Position numbers and translations under genes: made by a program. From Sporobacter termitidis DSM 10068 (lineage in GTDB: Bacteria; Bacillota; Clostridia; Oscillospirales; Oscillospiraceae), in contig NZ_FQXV01000001.1 of NCBI RefSeq assembly GCF_900130065.1, forward strand, positions 92,572 through 156,571: DNA of 64,000 nucleotides, written 5' to 3'. The notes beneath the pieces were generated by a model. It was not told the DNA's origin, ran no database searches, and worked only from the letters and a program-made list of their open reading frames with translations. Of the stretch, positions 32,758 to 42,077 are shown one piece after another; position 1 is the stretch's first letter, and each line of letters begins with the position of its first letter.

Positions 32758-33613
32758 CCGTTTTCTCGTAGACCTCGTATTCGTCCCAGATGCGCTCGAG
32801 CTTTTCAAAATTGGAATACAGATCGCCCTGCGCCTTGGCGGAGGTCGCCACGATCAGCGCGTTGACGAGGCTTAAGGGCGCCACCAGCGTGTCGATAAAG
32901 GACACCATGTCGCTGCGGGCGAAGAGCGCGATATCGGCCAGCTTGGCGATCGGCGAGGCCGGGGTGTCCGTGATACCGATCACATCGGCCCCCATGTCCC
33001 GGGCATAGCGCATCGCCTTGATCGTCCGCCGGGAATATCGCGGGAAGGACAGCGCCAGGAACACGTCGCCCTCGGACACGCGCAGGATCTGCTCGAAAAC
33101 CTCGCTGGCCGACGTGCCGTTGATGACGCGGACGTTGTCAAAGATCAGATTGAAGTAAAAGCCCATGAAATTGGCCAGCGCCGACGAGGAGCGCAGCCCG
33201 AAAATATAAATGTTTTTTGCCTTGACGATCCTGTCCACGGCGGACTCGAAATCCCGCCGGTTCATTTCCTCCATTGTCTGGCGGATCTGATCGATATCAG
33301 AGGATAATACGAGCGATACGATATCCTCGCTCTCCATGAGCTCCTTGGCGACCTGGATGCGCTGCACCGAGGTCAGGCAGTTGCGGATCATATCCTGCAG
33401 TGCCCGCCGCATCTCCGGGTAACCGTCGTAGCCCAGCTCCGCGGCAAAGCGGACGACCGTCGATTCGCTGACGTCCACAACCTGTCCGAGCCGGCTGGCC
33501 GTCATGAAGGCCGCCTTTTCGTAGTTCTCCAGTATATATTTGGCGATGCTGCGCTGCCCCTTGGAAAAACCGGGCGACGCCGCCTCAATGACGCTCAGAA
33601 TATCCTTGTCCAT
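32750..33613 (-). CDS. MurR/RpiR family transcriptional regulator
   Basis: The product has 287 residues: an N-terminal HTH_6 domain (GFSKGQRSIAKYILENYEKA, VVDVSESTVVRFAAELGYDG) and a C-terminal SIS sugar-phosphate-binding domain (FGLRSSSALANFMGFY, ALSFPRYSRRT). RpiR regulators respond to phosphosugars. No sugar-catabolic genes adjoin; it is coupled to the flavoprotein gene by an 8-nt overlap, an association I cannot explain. It may act on distant genes. Confidence 0.9.
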   Translation of the reverse strand: MDKDILSVIEAASPGFSKGQRSIAKYILENYEKAAFMTASRLGQVVDVSESTVVRFAAELGYDGYPEMRRALQDMIRNCLTSVQRIQVAKELMESEDIVSLVLSSDIDQIRQTMEEMNRRDFESAVDRIVKAKNIYIFGLRSSSALANFMGFYFNLIFDNVRVINGTSASEVFEQILRVSEGDVFLALSFPRYSRRTIKAMRYARDMGADVIGITDTPASPIAKLADIALFARSDMVSFIDTLVAPLSLVNALIVATSAKAQGDLYSNFEKLERIWDEYEVYEKTDV

Positions 33614-33701
33614 ACGTATGCCTCCGGTAATGTACGGTATTTGTAAGCTCTGTAACTATCATACCGATGAAATGCGGATAAATCAAGAAAATATTGCAAT
33701 T

Positions 33702-34427
33702 TTATCCCTGTATTCCTGCATTTTTGTTTTTAAGCAGCGTGATTTCCGCCTCGGTCAGATACCGCCAGCAGCCGGACCTGAGCTCGCCCAGCTGAAGGCC
33801 GCCCTCGCCGACGCGCTTGAGCGATATCACCTCAAGACCGAGCTCGGCGCACATCCGCCGTATCTGCCTGTTTTTCCCCTCGTGGATGGTTATCGATAAA
33901 AGGGCGCCGTCCGGCGCCTCGCGAAGCAGGCGGACGCTGGCGGGCCGCAGCTGGACGCCGTCCAGCGTCATGGGCGCGGAGAGCCGTTCGGCGGCGTCCG
34001 CCGCGTCTCCCCTGACGCGCACGAGATACGTTTTCGATTTTTCGTGAGATGGGTGCGTCAGCAGATTCGTCAGCGCCCCGTCGTTTGTCATGATGAGAAG
34101 CCCCTCTGAGTTCAGGTCGAGCCGGCCCACAGGGTAAACACGCGCCTTGCAGCCCCGTACAAGCTCGGAGACGTTTTTCCGCCCCTGCTCGTCCTTCATC
34201 GTTGTTACATAGCCGCGTGGTTTGTTGAGCATTATGTAGACTTTATCGGGCGCGGTGCGCAGCGGCCGCCTGTCCACCTCGATGCGGTCGGTGCTCTCGT
34301 CGGCGCTCTGGCCCAGGACGGCCGTCACGCCGTTAACGCGGACCCGGCCGTCCCCGATCAGCTTTTCCGACTCACGGCGTGAAGCCACACCGTGAGCCGA
34401 CAGTATTTTTTGAAGGCGTTCCTGCAT
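33702..34427 (-). CDS. rluB: RluB/RsuA family rRNA pseudouridine synthase
   Basis: This 241-residue enzyme has an S4 RNA-binding domain (MQERLQKILSAHGVASRRES, DGRVRVNG) and a catalytic domain with the Asp of VGRLDLNSEGLLIMTNDG, then HEGKNRQIRRM. It isomerises uridine in large-subunit rRNA (position 2605 for RluB). It follows the carboxypeptidase gene by about 50 nt, an arrangement also seen in Bacillus (scpAB...rluB). Confidence 0.92.
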   Translation of the reverse strand: MQERLQKILSAHGVASRRESEKLIGDGRVRVNGVTAVLGQSADESTDRIEVDRRPLRTAPDKVYIMLNKPRGYVTTMKDEQGRKNVSELVRGCKARVYPVGRLDLNSEGLLIMTNDGALTNLLTHPSHEKSKTYLVRVRGDAADAAERLSAPMTLDGVQLRPASVRLLREAPDGALLSITIHEGKNRQIRRMCAELGLEVISLKRVGEGGLQLGELRSGCWRYLTEAEITLLKNKNAGIQG

Positions 34428-34476
34428 AATTCAGATACTCCCGGGCGGGCGGAAAGGCGCCGCCGCATTTTGGCCG

Positions 34477-35694
34477 CTACGCGCTGCGGACGAAGGTCTG
34501 CTTGTCGCCGGAGGACAGCGACCACTTCAATTTTTCCCACAATGACAGCGGTACAGACGTATCAAGCTTTACCGCCCCGTCATAGATGAGCGGGATTTCC
34601 TGAACGGCCTGTCCGTTTTGCATGATCCTGACGACGCCGGCCCGGCTCCCGGCCTTAACGGGTGCGTAGACAAACCTGGGGAGCTCCCAGACGACGTCGA
34701 CATTGTCTTTTTTCGGAAACACCGCCGCGTAATCCGTCTCCGGATGGACGGCGGCCGCGTCACTGACGCCGGAAACCACGTGCACGCTGCCGAAGCTTGC
34801 CTCGCTCCGGGCGATTCTGACGCATCTGTAGGCGCCGTAAGCCCAGTCATAGAGCGACGTGTGGTCGTTCCAGTCGTTGGGCGCGGAGAGCGTCACGCAG
34901 ATGAGGCGCATGCCCTCCCGTTCGACGCAGGAGACGAGGCTTCGCCCCGCGCTCTCCGTGAAGCCCGTTTTGACGCCGATGGCGCCGGGGCACGTCCAGA
35001 GGAGCTTGTTGTGGTTCCTGAAATACCGCCCGGCGGCGTTCAGGCGTTTCGTGGACACGATCTCGCGGAAGGTCTCGTTGTTCATCGCCTCCCGCGCGAT
35101 GAGGGCCAGGTCCCGTGCCGAGGAATAATGCTCCTTGGCGTCGAGCCCGTGAGGGTTGACGAAATGAGAGTTCTTGCAGCCAAGCGCCTGCGCCCGCGCG
35201 TTCATCAGCTCCGCAAACCGGCCGGTGTCGCCGGCGACATGCCTGGCCAGAGCCACCGCGGCGTCGTTTCCGGATTCCAGCAGAAGACCGTAGAGCAGCT
35301 CCTTGACCGTCAGCTCGTCCCCGGGCTTCAAATAGATCGACGAGCCCTCGACAGCCGGAAAATCGGCGCCGATTTTGACCTTTTCGTCCGCGCCGCCCTT
35401 ATCGAGGACGACGAGGGCCGTCAAAATTTTCGTCGTGCTGGCGATCAGCATCCGCTTGTCCGGGTTTTTCTCGTAGAGCACCGCGCCGCTGGCGGACTCC
35501 ATAAGGATCGCGGCATTGGCCGAAGGACCGGGCGCCGCCGACGCCTGAAGAAGCGCGGCATTGGCTGTCAAAAGCGATATCAAAAGCAAAAGGACGGTCA
35601 GTCTTTTGCGGTGTACGCGCAAAGCCGCGCCGCTCAAATCTTTATAACCGAAAAGAGAAACCGATCTCTTTGTCACAAATAAGCACCACCCCAT
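34477..35694 (-). CDS. D-alanyl-D-alanine carboxypeptidase (DacF/DacB type)
   Basis: This 405-residue class C low-molecular-weight PBP trims the terminal D-Ala of peptidoglycan stems. It has a signal peptide (RLTVLLLLISLLTANAALLQ...ASA), SxxK in ASTTKIL, SxN in ESGNDAAVAL and KTG in GVKTGFTESAGR, followed by the PBP5-type beta-rich domain. The ATG at 35694 has no ribosome site; a GTG at 35674-35676 behind GGGGTGG is an alternative start. A CATAATA element with GGATA 17 bp upstream of it hints at a forespore-type promoter, which would suit a sporulation DacF. The neighbour gerW supports that reading. Confidence 0.9.
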   Translation of the reverse strand: MGWCLFVTKRSVSLFGYKDLSGAALRVHRKRLTVLLLLISLLTANAALLQASAAPGPSANAAILMESASGAVLYEKNPDKRMLIASTTKILTALVVLDKGGADEKVKIGADFPAVEGSSIYLKPGDELTVKELLYGLLLESGNDAAVALARHVAGDTGRFAELMNARAQALGCKNSHFVNPHGLDAKEHYSSARDLALIAREAMNNETFREIVSTKRLNAAGRYFRNHNKLLWTCPGAIGVKTGFTESAGRSLVSCVEREGMRLICVTLSAPNDWNDHTSLYDWAYGAYRCVRIARSEASFGSVHVVSGVSDAAAVHPETDYAAVFPKKDNVDVVWELPRFVYAPVKAGSRAGVVRIMQNGQAVQEIPLIYDGAVKLDTSVPLSLWEKLKWSLSSGDKQTFVRSA

Positions 35695-35717
35695 TTTAAG
35701 TTAAGGCAGTGCTTATT
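35678..35717. repeat. 9-bp inverted repeat at the carboxypeptidase start
   Basis: AATAAGCAC (35678-35686) and GTGCTTATT (35709-35717) are perfect arms around 22 nt. They enclose the annotated ATG and lie just upstream of the GTG alternative start. This could be an operator or an mRNA structure controlling the start. Confidence 0.5.
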
Positions 35718-35811
35718 ATGAACATGTGCCTGTCATTTATCCGCCGGATTATCGCAATTCCGTCCGGGCAAACGGCGGTAAAAGGCCGAAAAGCTGTATT
35801 TTCAGGCCGAA

Positions 35812-36192
35812 TTATTCCTTATTCATGAGCTCATTGACCTTGTCGATGACCTCCGGGACCATCTCGATGATCCTGTCGACCGTTGACGACGCCGGCGGCG
35901 CGATATTCAGGAGCTTGATATTTGTCCCCTTGACCACAAGGAAAGCGACGGGAACGATGTTGACGCCGGCGCCGCTGCCGCCGCCGAACGCGTTGTTCTG
36001 ATTGGCCTGCTGATGCTTCGTCTGGAAATCCGATCCGCCGCTGGCAAATCCGAAGCTGACCTTCGACACGGGGATCAGCGTGATGCCGTCGGCGGTGATG
36101 ATCGGCGAGCCGACAATCGTATTGACGTCGACCATCTCGCGGATCTTCTGCATCGTTGTCTCCATCAAATCGCCAATAGGATGTTTATCCAT
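35812..36192 (-). CDS. gerW: GerW family sporulation protein (YtfJ)
   Basis: This 126-residue protein has the GerW/YtfJ pattern: TIVGSPIITADGITLIPVSK, a Gly/Ser-rich middle with NAFGGGSGAGVNIVPVAFLVV, and a C-terminal helix. In Bacillus it is forespore-made and needed for efficient germination. It follows a DUF2953 gene by 2 nt, the usual pairing in Firmicutes. Confidence 0.93.
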   Translation of the reverse strand: MDKHPIGDLMETTMQKIREMVDVNTIVGSPIITADGITLIPVSKVSFGFASGGSDFQTKHQQANQNNAFGGGSGAGVNIVPVAFLVVKGTNIKLLNIAPPASSTVDRIIEMVPEVIDKVNELMNKE

Positions 36193-36194
36193 AA

Positions 36195-36767
36195 TTAAAC
36201 CGCCTTTCTGATTTTAGCTCTCATGTTTTCACTTTTGATTATATTTTTAAACAGTCCGAAGCCCACGTAAAACGCTTCCCAGACAGCGAGAGAAAGCTTT
36301 GCCCTGAGGTAGATGTACGGTTCCGTCTCTTCAAAATTCACCGAAGCGCGCAGGTCGCGCTTTTTGATTTTGAAGCTGTTCTCCAAAATTGGAAGAAGGA
36401 AACCGTAGCCAGCGGACGCCGCGCCGAAATACATCGCCGCCGCGGCAGGATCACTGCCGGCCGCCATATAATAAATCGTCAGCTCGTTGACGCGCAGCTT
36501 CCGTCTGAGGCGGGACAGCGCCTGTCTGATGGACGGCAGCTGGTTCTTCAGGCCGGTCAGCCGGCCCAATTTGACAGTTGCCTCCGCCGCTTTTTTATTC
36601 TGCTTCCGCTTGCCTTTATTTTTTTCTTTCCGCGGCGCCAGGCGGAAAGAAACAGGACCGACCGTCCCGTCGGCCGTAAAGCCGTCCTCGCCGTATTCGA
36701 CAACGACGCCGACACGCAGGAGGCAAACGAGAAGCACTATTGCGAGCACTATTGCAAGAGCAATCAT
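36195..36767 (-). CDS. DUF2953 membrane-anchored protein
   Basis: This 190-residue protein starts with a membrane helix (MIALAIVLAIVLLVCLLRVG). It has a beta-rich segment, a Lys-rich stretch (RKEKNKGKRKQNKKA), then the DUF2953 core (LTIYYMAAGSDPAAAAMYFG) and a C-terminal helix. The start overlaps the scpB stop as ATGA; the 67 upstream codons in frame are scpB shadow. The pairing with gerW suggests a sporulation or germination role, unproven. Confidence 0.85.
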   Translation of the reverse strand: MIALAIVLAIVLLVCLLRVGVVVEYGEDGFTADGTVGPVSFRLAPRKEKNKGKRKQNKKAAEATVKLGRLTGLKNQLPSIRQALSRLRRKLRVNELTIYYMAAGSDPAAAAMYFGAASAGYGFLLPILENSFKIKKRDLRASVNFEETEPYIYLRAKLSLAVWEAFYVGFGLFKNIIKSENMRAKIRKAV

Positions 36768-37366
36768 GGCTGCGCCTCCGAAACTCCTTTCGGTTCCGAT
36801 GCTCCGAGGGCCTGAAAGCCCGAAATCATGAGGTTTTCCGGACTGACCGAGTTCTCCCCGTCCGGCAGCTCCGGCAGCTCGTCCAGCGAGGTGATGCCGA
36901 AGGTCCGGAGAAATGAGGGCGTTGTCCTGAAAAGAAGCGGCCGGCCGGGCACGGCAAGTCTGCCGCACGTTTCGATAAGACCGCGCTCCTGCAGGAGCCC
37001 GACGGTATAGGAGCTGTCGACCCCGCGCACCTGCTCGACGTACAGCTTCGTCACGGGTTGGAAATAGGCGATAATGCCGAGCACCTCCAGCGCCTGCTGC
37101 GACAGCTGCGGCTGCTTGCGCGTCTCCAGCGTCAGCCGGATATAGTCGGCGTATTCCGGGGCCGAGCAGAGCTGAATGGCCTTGTCCAGAAAGACAAGCC
37201 GTATGCCCCGCCGTTCAAAAACGTAACGGTCCCGCAGCTTCACCGCCGCATCCGACACGATGGTCTCGTCAATACCGAGGCAGGTGGCGATCCGGCCGAT
37301 TCCCACAGGCTCGCCCGACGCAAATAGTATGCCCTCAATAATGCTTTCTATGTCACGAATTTCCAT
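36764..37366 (-). CDS. scpB: Segregation and condensation protein ScpB
   Basis: This 200-residue protein has paired winged-helix domains: SIIEGILFASGEPVGIGRIA and QALEVLGIIAYFQPVTKLYVEQVRG are diagnostic. ScpB dimers bind the ScpA kleisin in the SMC-ScpAB complex that compacts and segregates the chromosome. It is 70 nt downstream of scpA and has a 35-residue tail beyond the core. Confidence 0.94.
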   Translation of the reverse strand: MEIRDIESIIEGILFASGEPVGIGRIATCLGIDETIVSDAAVKLRDRYVFERRGIRLVFLDKAIQLCSAPEYADYIRLTLETRKQPQLSQQALEVLGIIAYFQPVTKLYVEQVRGVDSSYTVGLLQERGLIETCGRLAVPGRPLLFRTTPSFLRTFGITSLDELPELPDGENSVSPENLMISGFQALGASEPKGVSEAQP

Positions 37367-37436
37367 TTATTTCGTCCGTCCCGCCGCTGGGTGCGCGGCT
37401 GAAGTGATCGCTTTCGATGTTAAGCGCCTGAACTTT

Positions 37437-38237
37437 TTATTCCGCAAAGCTCCCGTCAAAATCGGCGGGGACCTCGGCGTTGACGGCGTCCGGCCCGGAA
37501 CTCACGATCGTCAGCTCCTCGTCGCAGCCGACGAGGTAAATAGAGCCTGTCCGGCACAGCTCCAGCACCGCGATAAAAACGGCCACCATCTCGGACCGGC
37601 TTTTCGCGTCGCCGATCAAAAGACTGACGCGGGTGGCGCCGTGGGATTTGACGACGCCGAGTATCTCGGCGGCTTTTTCCGTCACGGAATACGTAATGCG
37701 CTTGGGATACAAAACGGCCTTTGGCGTGTTCCCGCCGCCGGGCTCTTCCCTGTCGATGAGCTGGAAGAAAGCTCTCGCGAGGTCGTTGATGCTGTGCATG
37801 TATTTGTACGTGTTGTCCGGCGGAAGATATTCCGGCTGCTTGACCATCAGGCCATAGCTGCTCCTGAACATGTCCAACAGCTGGCCGGTGACGGATTTGA
37901 TCTGGATATAAGCGTCGCGCCGACGCAGGTCCTCCAGCGAGTTGATGAGCTCATTGAGCTCCTCGACGTCTTCTTCCCCGGAAAGCAGCATTTTCGTCTT
38001 GATATAGACAAGATGCGAGGCCATGGCCACAAATTCGCTGGCGACCTCCAGGTCCATTTCCGCCATGGTGTCCAGGTATGCCAGATATTGCTCAAGAATC
38101 AGGGAGATGCTGATGTCCTTGATTTCGATCTTGTTTTTGCTGAGCAGCTGTAGGATCAGAGCCAGCGGCCCCGTAAAATCCTCCATCTCGCCCTTTGACT
38201 TGACGACGCTTTTCAGCGTAAAAATCGGATTTTCCAT
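37437..38237 (-). CDS. scpA: Segregation and condensation protein ScpA
   Basis: This 266-residue kleisin bridges SMC heads. The N-terminal motif DFTGPLALILQLLSKNKIEI is followed by DISISLILEQYLAYLD, FVAMASHLVYIKTKMLL and a winged-helix C-terminal part. The ATG at 38235-38237 behind GGGTGCGGGTG is chosen; the open frame to 38318 runs into the protease gene. About 30 residues of extra N-terminus precede the usual start of the fold. Confidence 0.92.
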   Translation of the reverse strand: MENPIFTLKSVVKSKGEMEDFTGPLALILQLLSKNKIEIKDISISLILEQYLAYLDTMAEMDLEVASEFVAMASHLVYIKTKMLLSGEEDVEELNELINSLEDLRRRDAYIQIKSVTGQLLDMFRSSYGLMVKQPEYLPPDNTYKYMHSINDLARAFFQLIDREEPGGGNTPKAVLYPKRITYSVTEKAAEILGVVKSHGATRVSLLIGDAKSRSEMVAVFIAVLELCRTGSIYLVGCDEELTIVSSGPDAVNAEVPADFDGSFAE

Positions 38238-38250
38238 CACCCGCACCCTA

Positions 38251-38916
38251 TTAATAAAAGCCGACGAGATGCGCGGAAAATAGTGTAACGTGTTCAAAAA
38301 GCCAGTAGAACACGGCATTTGTGGCTTTTCCCAGCAGGTTGCTCGTGGCAGGAAGCATCACCAGCACGAGCAGGACAATAAAGCCGTACCGCTCGTAACG
38401 CATCAGCTTCATCCACAGCTCGTCCGAAGCTGCCGCAAACAGGATTTTCGAGCCGTCCAGCGGCGGCAGCGGAACGAGATTGAAGATGCCGAGGACGATG
38501 CTGAAGGATGCGACGCGAAACAGCAGCTCCAAAATTATGGAATCCGGCTTGAGAAACGGCAGGACGAAGCCCAGGATAAACATCATCAGCACAGCCAGCA
38601 CAAAATTGGACGCCGGCCCGGCCAGCGCCGTGATCGCCATGCCCCGCTTCGGATTTTTGAAATTTCTCGGGTCCACCTGGACCGGCTTGGCCCAGCCGAA
38701 TTTCAGCAGCACAAAGGCCAGCAGGCCGATAGGGTCGATATGCTTGAGCGGATTGAGCGTGAGCCTGCCCATTTCCTTCGCCGTTTTGTCGCCGAGCCGG
38801 TAGGCAATGTAGCCGTGCGACAGCTCGTGAAAAATGATGCAGGCAAGTGCGGCGACGAGCGAGATCGCCATGTCGATCAGCGTCGCCCAGTTCAGATTAT
38901 TTAAGATATTCGCCAA
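38251..38916 (-). CDS. Site-2 protease family (M50) membrane metallopeptidase
   Basis: This 221-residue protein has about five membrane helices. Zinc motif HExxH is in IIFHELSHGYIAYRLG; the second site is in LVPLPPLDGSKIL. It belongs to the short M50 group without PDZ domain, like YwhC, commonly found just upstream of scpA in clostridia. Substrates are unknown. Confidence 0.9.
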   Translation of the reverse strand: MANILNNLNWATLIDMAISLVAALACIIFHELSHGYIAYRLGDKTAKEMGRLTLNPLKHIDPIGLLAFVLLKFGWAKPVQVDPRNFKNPKRGMAITALAGPASNFVLAVLMMFILGFVLPFLKPDSIILELLFRVASFSIVLGIFNLVPLPPLDGSKILFAAASDELWMKLMRYERYGFIVLLVLVMLPATSNLLGKATNAVFYWLFEHVTLFSAHLVGFY

Positions 38917-38947
38917 AAATCGCCCGCCTCCTTATTTGACTATTATA

Positions 38948-39535
38948 TCAGCAATTAGCAATATTTTCAATCTCTTTCAGCAGCGCCTCTCGGCCTGTCC
39001 CCTTTTCCGCGGAAAAAAGAATCACGGGCGTCTCCGCCCCGAGCTCAAGGCCTTCCCGGATTTTCTCGCCGCAGCCTTTCAGCCCCGTGGCGTTAAGCTT
39101 GTCGACCTTGTTCGCCACGATCAGCAGCGGGCGGCCTGTTCCCTTAAACCACCCCGCCATCAGTTTGTCGTCGGCCGTCGGGTCATGGCGCGCGTCGACG
39201 ATGAGCACCCCGCAGTCGATCCTGCCGCTGTCCTGGAAATACGTTTCCATCAGCTTTGCCCAGCGCTGTTTTTCCGTAAGGGATACCTTGGCATAGCCGT
39301 ACCCGGGCAGGTCGACGAAATAGGCGCGCTCGTCGATGAGGAAATAATTGACATGCGCCGTCTTCCCCGGCGTAGCACCTACGCGGGCGAAATTTCTGCG
39401 GTTCACAAGCCTGTTGATGACCGACGATTTGCCCACATTCGATTTTCCGGCAAACGCGACCTGCGGCAGGCCGTTGGATATAAAATCCTTCGGCGCTGCC
39501 GCTGATTTGATGAATTTTGCGTTCTGTACGTTCAT
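38948..39535 (-). CDS. ysxC: Ribosome biogenesis GTPase YsxC/EngB
   Basis: This 195-residue GTPase is needed for 50S assembly. G1 is AGKSNVGKSSVI, G3 is VDLPGYGYAK and G4 is VANKVDKLN. The switch region is RVGATPGKTAHVNYF. It starts 4 nt after the lon stop, the arrangement in Bacillus subtilis (lonA-ysxC). Confidence 0.95.
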   Translation of the reverse strand: MNVQNAKFIKSAAAPKDFISNGLPQVAFAGKSNVGKSSVINRLVNRRNFARVGATPGKTAHVNYFLIDERAYFVDLPGYGYAKVSLTEKQRWAKLMETYFQDSGRIDCGVLIVDARHDPTADDKLMAGWFKGTGRPLLIVANKVDKLNATGLKGCGEKIREGLELGAETPVILFSAEKGTGREALLKEIENIANC

Positions 39536-39539
39536 GGCG

Positions 39540-41969
39540 CTACTGCCGGATAGACGGGCCGGCGTCGGCCCTGTCTCCGTCTCCGATGATGGGGAGCACC
39601 CCGTCGTCCGGCTTCACCGGCAGCTTTACCGACGTGAAGTCGAGGGCGACGTCGAGCACATTGTCCACGTGGGCCGCCGTGACGAAGTTCAGAGCGCGCC
39701 GCACCGTCTGGTCGATGTCCTCCAGGTCCGGCTCGTTCTCGGCCGGGATGATCACGGTCTTGACGCCGGTGCGGAGCGCGGCCATCGTCTTTTCCTTCAG
39801 GCCGCCGATGGCGAGAATCCTGCCGCGCAGCGTGATCTCTCCCGTCATCGCCAGGTCGCGGCGTACCGGGGCGCCGGTCAGCGCGGAGATGACGGCGATG
39901 GCGATGGTAATGCCGGCGGACGGCCCGTCCTTCGGGACGGCGCCCTCCGGGAAATGGATATGGATGTCGCGGTTTTTATAGAAATCGGGATCGATGCCCA
40001 GCTTGACGGCGCGGCTCCTGATGTAGGACACGGCCGCGTGGGCCGACTCTTTCATCACGTCGCCCAGATTGCCGGTGAGCTCGAGCTTGCCCGACCCGTC
40101 GAGGACATTGACTTCCACATCCAGCGTCTCGCCGCCCATGGAGGTCCACGCGAGTCCCTTGACAAGGCCGATTTCATCCTTGCCCGCGATGGTTTCGGGC
40201 TTATATTTACGCACGCCGAGGAATTCCTCCAGCATGCCCGTCTTGATGATGACGCTCTTTATATCGCCGGCCACGATCTTGGACGCCGTTTTTCTGCAGG
40301 CTGCGGCGACCTCGCGCTCCAGAAGGCGCACGCCGGACTCTCTCGTATAGCCGGCGATGATCTCCAGAACAGCGTCGTCGGTGATTTTAAACTGGCGGAG
40401 ATTGAGTCCGTGCTTTTTGCGCTGCTTCGGGATCAGGTGGCTTTTCGCGATCTCCAGCTTTTCCATATCGGTGTAGCTGGACAGCTCGATGACCTCCATA
40501 CGGTCCAGAAGTGGCCGCGGGATCGTGGAGGTCGTGTTCGCCGTGGTGATGAACATTACGTCCGACAGGTCGAAAGGCAGCTCAAGATAGTGGTCGCGGA
40601 AGGTGGCGTTCTGCTCCGGGTCCAGCGCCTCCAGAAGCGCCGACGACGGGTCTCCCCTGTAGTCGCTGCCCAGCTTGTCGATTTCGTCCAGCAGCAGGAG
40701 CGGATTTCTGGTGCCGGCCTGGCTGATGGCCGATATGATCCGGCCCGGCATGGCGCCGACGTAGGTCTTCCGGTGGCCGCGGATTTCGGCCTCGTCGTGG
40801 ATGCCGCCCAGCGCCAGCCGGGCGAGCTTTCTGTTCAGCGCTTTGGCAATGCTGATGGCCACCGACGTCTTTCCGACACCCGGCGGGCCCACCAGGCACA
40901 AAATCGTGCCGTTGTGCTGATGGGTCAGCTGCTTGACGGACAGAAAATCGATGATCCTGTCCTTGACCTTCATAAGGCCGAAGTGGTCCTCATCGAGAAT
41001 CCTGCGGGCCGCCTTTACGTCCAGACGCTCCTTGGAGAGCGTCTTCCACGGCAGCTCGATGCAGATGTCGAGATAATTGCGTATAACAGCGGACTCACTG
41101 GAACCGAACTGCTGCCTTTCCAGCCGGTCGACCTCCCGGAGAAGCTTTTTCTCGATCTCCCCGTCCAGCTTCAGCGCCAGAATTTTGCTTCTGTAGTCGT
41201 CCGTCTCCGAGCCCACGTCGGAAGACTCCCCCAGCTCGGACTGGATAACCCGCAGCTGCTCCCGGAGCACGTGATCGCGCTGCTGCCGCTCAAGCCTGCC
41301 GCGCAGGCGCTCGTCGATCTGCTGCTCGATCTCGACGACCTCGATTTCACGAAGCAGCATATCGCAGATGAGCTCCAGCCGCTTGGTCGGCGACACCGTC
41401 TCCAGAATGAGCTGTTTCTTTTCCGGCTTCATGTACATGTTCTGCGCGATATAATCGGCGATGTAACCGGGCTCCGTCGACGAATAGATGGCGATGACGG
41501 CCTCTTTCGTCACGTTGCCGGTAAGCGATGAGTAGGAATCAAAGAGGCTCACGCTTTTGCGGATGAGCGCCTCTGTCCGGGGCGTAATTTTTTCCGGGAC
41601 TTCTTCCAGGATCGGTTCGACCTCTGCGAAAAAGAATTTTCTGTCGCTCAAAACCTTTTTCAGCGCCGCCCGCTGATGGCCCTCGACGAGCACCTTGATG
41701 CCCCCGCCCGGAATCCGCAGAAGCTGCTTGACATAGCAGATGGTGCCGACCTTGTAAAGGTCCGCCTCCGCCGGCGATTCCTTTGAGATGTCCTTCTGCG
41801 CCAGAAGGAAGATTCTCCTCTCGCCCTCGGCGGCGACGTTGAGCGCCGCCACGGACATGGCCCGTTCGACGTCAAAATTTAAAAGCATGTTTGGAAAAAC
41901 CGACAGCCCGCGCAGGGCGAGCATCGGCAGATTTTCTGTGGTGACGATTTCGTTATCGTTGTCGCTCAT
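39540..41969 (-). CDS. lon: ATP-dependent protease La (Lon)
   Basis: This 809-residue protease has the N-terminal LAN substrate domain, Walker A VGPPGVGKTSVA, sensor regions, and a Ser-Lys proteolytic domain with catalytic Ser in PKDGPSAGITIA and Lys in GLKEKTMAALRTG. Length is standard. Lon degrades misfolded and regulatory proteins; it sits downstream of the Clp genes in a proteostasis block. Confidence 0.96.
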   Translation of the reverse strand: MSDNDNEIVTTENLPMLALRGLSVFPNMLLNFDVERAMSVAALNVAAEGERRIFLLAQKDISKESPAEADLYKVGTICYVKQLLRIPGGGIKVLVEGHQRAALKKVLSDRKFFFAEVEPILEEVPEKITPRTEALIRKSVSLFDSYSSLTGNVTKEAVIAIYSSTEPGYIADYIAQNMYMKPEKKQLILETVSPTKRLELICDMLLREIEVVEIEQQIDERLRGRLERQQRDHVLREQLRVIQSELGESSDVGSETDDYRSKILALKLDGEIEKKLLREVDRLERQQFGSSESAVIRNYLDICIELPWKTLSKERLDVKAARRILDEDHFGLMKVKDRIIDFLSVKQLTHQHNGTILCLVGPPGVGKTSVAISIAKALNRKLARLALGGIHDEAEIRGHRKTYVGAMPGRIISAISQAGTRNPLLLLDEIDKLGSDYRGDPSSALLEALDPEQNATFRDHYLELPFDLSDVMFITTANTTSTIPRPLLDRMEVIELSSYTDMEKLEIAKSHLIPKQRKKHGLNLRQFKITDDAVLEIIAGYTRESGVRLLEREVAAACRKTASKIVAGDIKSVIIKTGMLEEFLGVRKYKPETIAGKDEIGLVKGLAWTSMGGETLDVEVNVLDGSGKLELTGNLGDVMKESAHAAVSYIRSRAVKLGIDPDFYKNRDIHIHFPEGAVPKDGPSAGITIAIAVISALTGAPVRRDLAMTGEITLRGRILAIGGLKEKTMAALRTGVKTVIIPAENEPDLEDIDQTVRRALNFVTAAHVDNVLDVALDFTSVKLPVKPDDGVLPIIGDGDRADAGPSIRQ

Positions 41970-42077
41970 GGTATAAGCCTCCTTTTCCGCAGGACAGGCC
42001 GCGTTGCTGCGTAAATTTAAATACTGTCAATAGCGATGATTTTAGAGCCGCACTGATGTGCGGCTCTGATAGTGTCG

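Noticed and set aside
39348-41531. 727-codon plus-strand frame
   Set aside because: Antisense shadow of lon and ysxC.
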